A stretch of 64,000 nucleotides of DNA from Betaproteobacteria bacterium (GTDB lineage: Bacteria > Pseudomonadota > Gammaproteobacteria > Burkholderiales > Rhodocyclaceae), in NCBI GenBank assembly GCA_009782565.1, contig WRIU01000002.1:1-64000 (forward strand), given 5' to 3'. How positions within the stretch are numbered: the stretch's first letter is position 1; the number at the start of each line of letters is the position of its first letter. The notes under the pieces are model-generated. The model saw only the letters and a program-made list of their open reading frames with translations. It did not search any database and was not told the origin of the DNA. Positions 63,972 to 64,000 of the stretch are shown one piece after another. The position numbers and the translations under genes are program-made.

Positions 63972-64000
63972 TGTAACGGAGGAAGTGCGGCAATTTTTTG

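Noticed and set aside
1-64000. tRNA, rRNA or CRISPR array
   Set aside because: No T-loop/acceptor pattern, rRNA segment or regularly spaced direct repeats were recognised by eye; a tool-based scan would be decisive.

Overview
The window is a GC-rich chromosomal segment, most likely from a betaproteobacterium and plausibly of the Rhodocyclales. That is inferred from protein similarity by eye and from gene order: dacA-ybeD-lipB-lipA, secB-grxC-rhodanese facing gpmA-envC-ctpA, a DUF1840 gene, and a late flagellar fli block. No rRNA, tRNA, CRISPR array or intact transposase was recognised. Most of the DNA is ordinary housekeeping sequence on both strands, with a few accessory insertions.

Layout. 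1-2558: the end of a type VI secretion hcp gene and a phospholipase D effector of Tle5 type. 2603-7549: a putative Na+/H+ antiporter, then dacA-ybeD-lipB-lipA-trmL (peptidoglycan trimming and lipoate synthesis). 7572-10308 (minus): gpsA, an SH3 protein, secB, grxC and a rhodanese. 10501-14165: gpmA-envC-ctpA. 14415-22633 (minus): pbpG, maeB, ampD, a toxin-antitoxin-like DUF4160/DUF2442-HTH pair, purE, folD and a FixL/FixJ-type two-component pair. 22742-24457: a phosphoribosyltransferase, a DUF1840 protein and aqpZ. 24483-31290 (minus): fliJKLMNOPQR. 31358-34232 (minus): a CapD/FlaA1-type sugar dehydratase and an NAD-dependent epimerase. 34449-39583: a drug/metabolite exporter, a conserved hypothetical, mpl, dolP, diaA and xthA. 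39767-46877 (minus): a tightly overlapping six-gene chain running argH, Ser/Thr kinase with cyclic-nucleotide domain, PAP2 phosphatase, UPF0104-type membrane protein, GT2 and GT39 glycosyltransferases.

47088-50670 is the clearest accessory island. Two related MITE-like elements in opposite orientation flank an isoprenylcysteine-methyltransferase-like protein, an AT-richer SAM methyltransferase and a complete mqsR-mqsA toxin-antitoxin module. An AT-rich HNH endonuclease with a defence-like N-terminal domain follows. 50720-63971 returns to core genes: purL, ETF-ubiquinone oxidoreductase, an AlkD-like repair protein, a small membrane protein, transaldolase, superoxide dismutase, an MFS transporter, ssb, a degenerate HD-GYP protein and a YecA/SEC-C protein.

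The most interesting signals are: (i) the kinase/PAP2/glycosyltransferase chain attached to argH, which looks like a regulated lipid-linked glycan modification cassette; (ii) the MITE-bounded mqsRA/methyltransferase island beside the HNH gene; (iii) two toxin-antitoxin-type operons whose predicted promoters abut the start codon, one with a perfect palindrome between promoter elements; (iv) two dispersed palindromes resembling IS200/IS605 right ends without a transposase or TnpB; (v) a dispersed repeat that supplies the ribosome binding site of transaldolase; and (vi) a terminator-like hairpin in the purL leader. All functional calls rest on motif recognition by eye; no database search was run.
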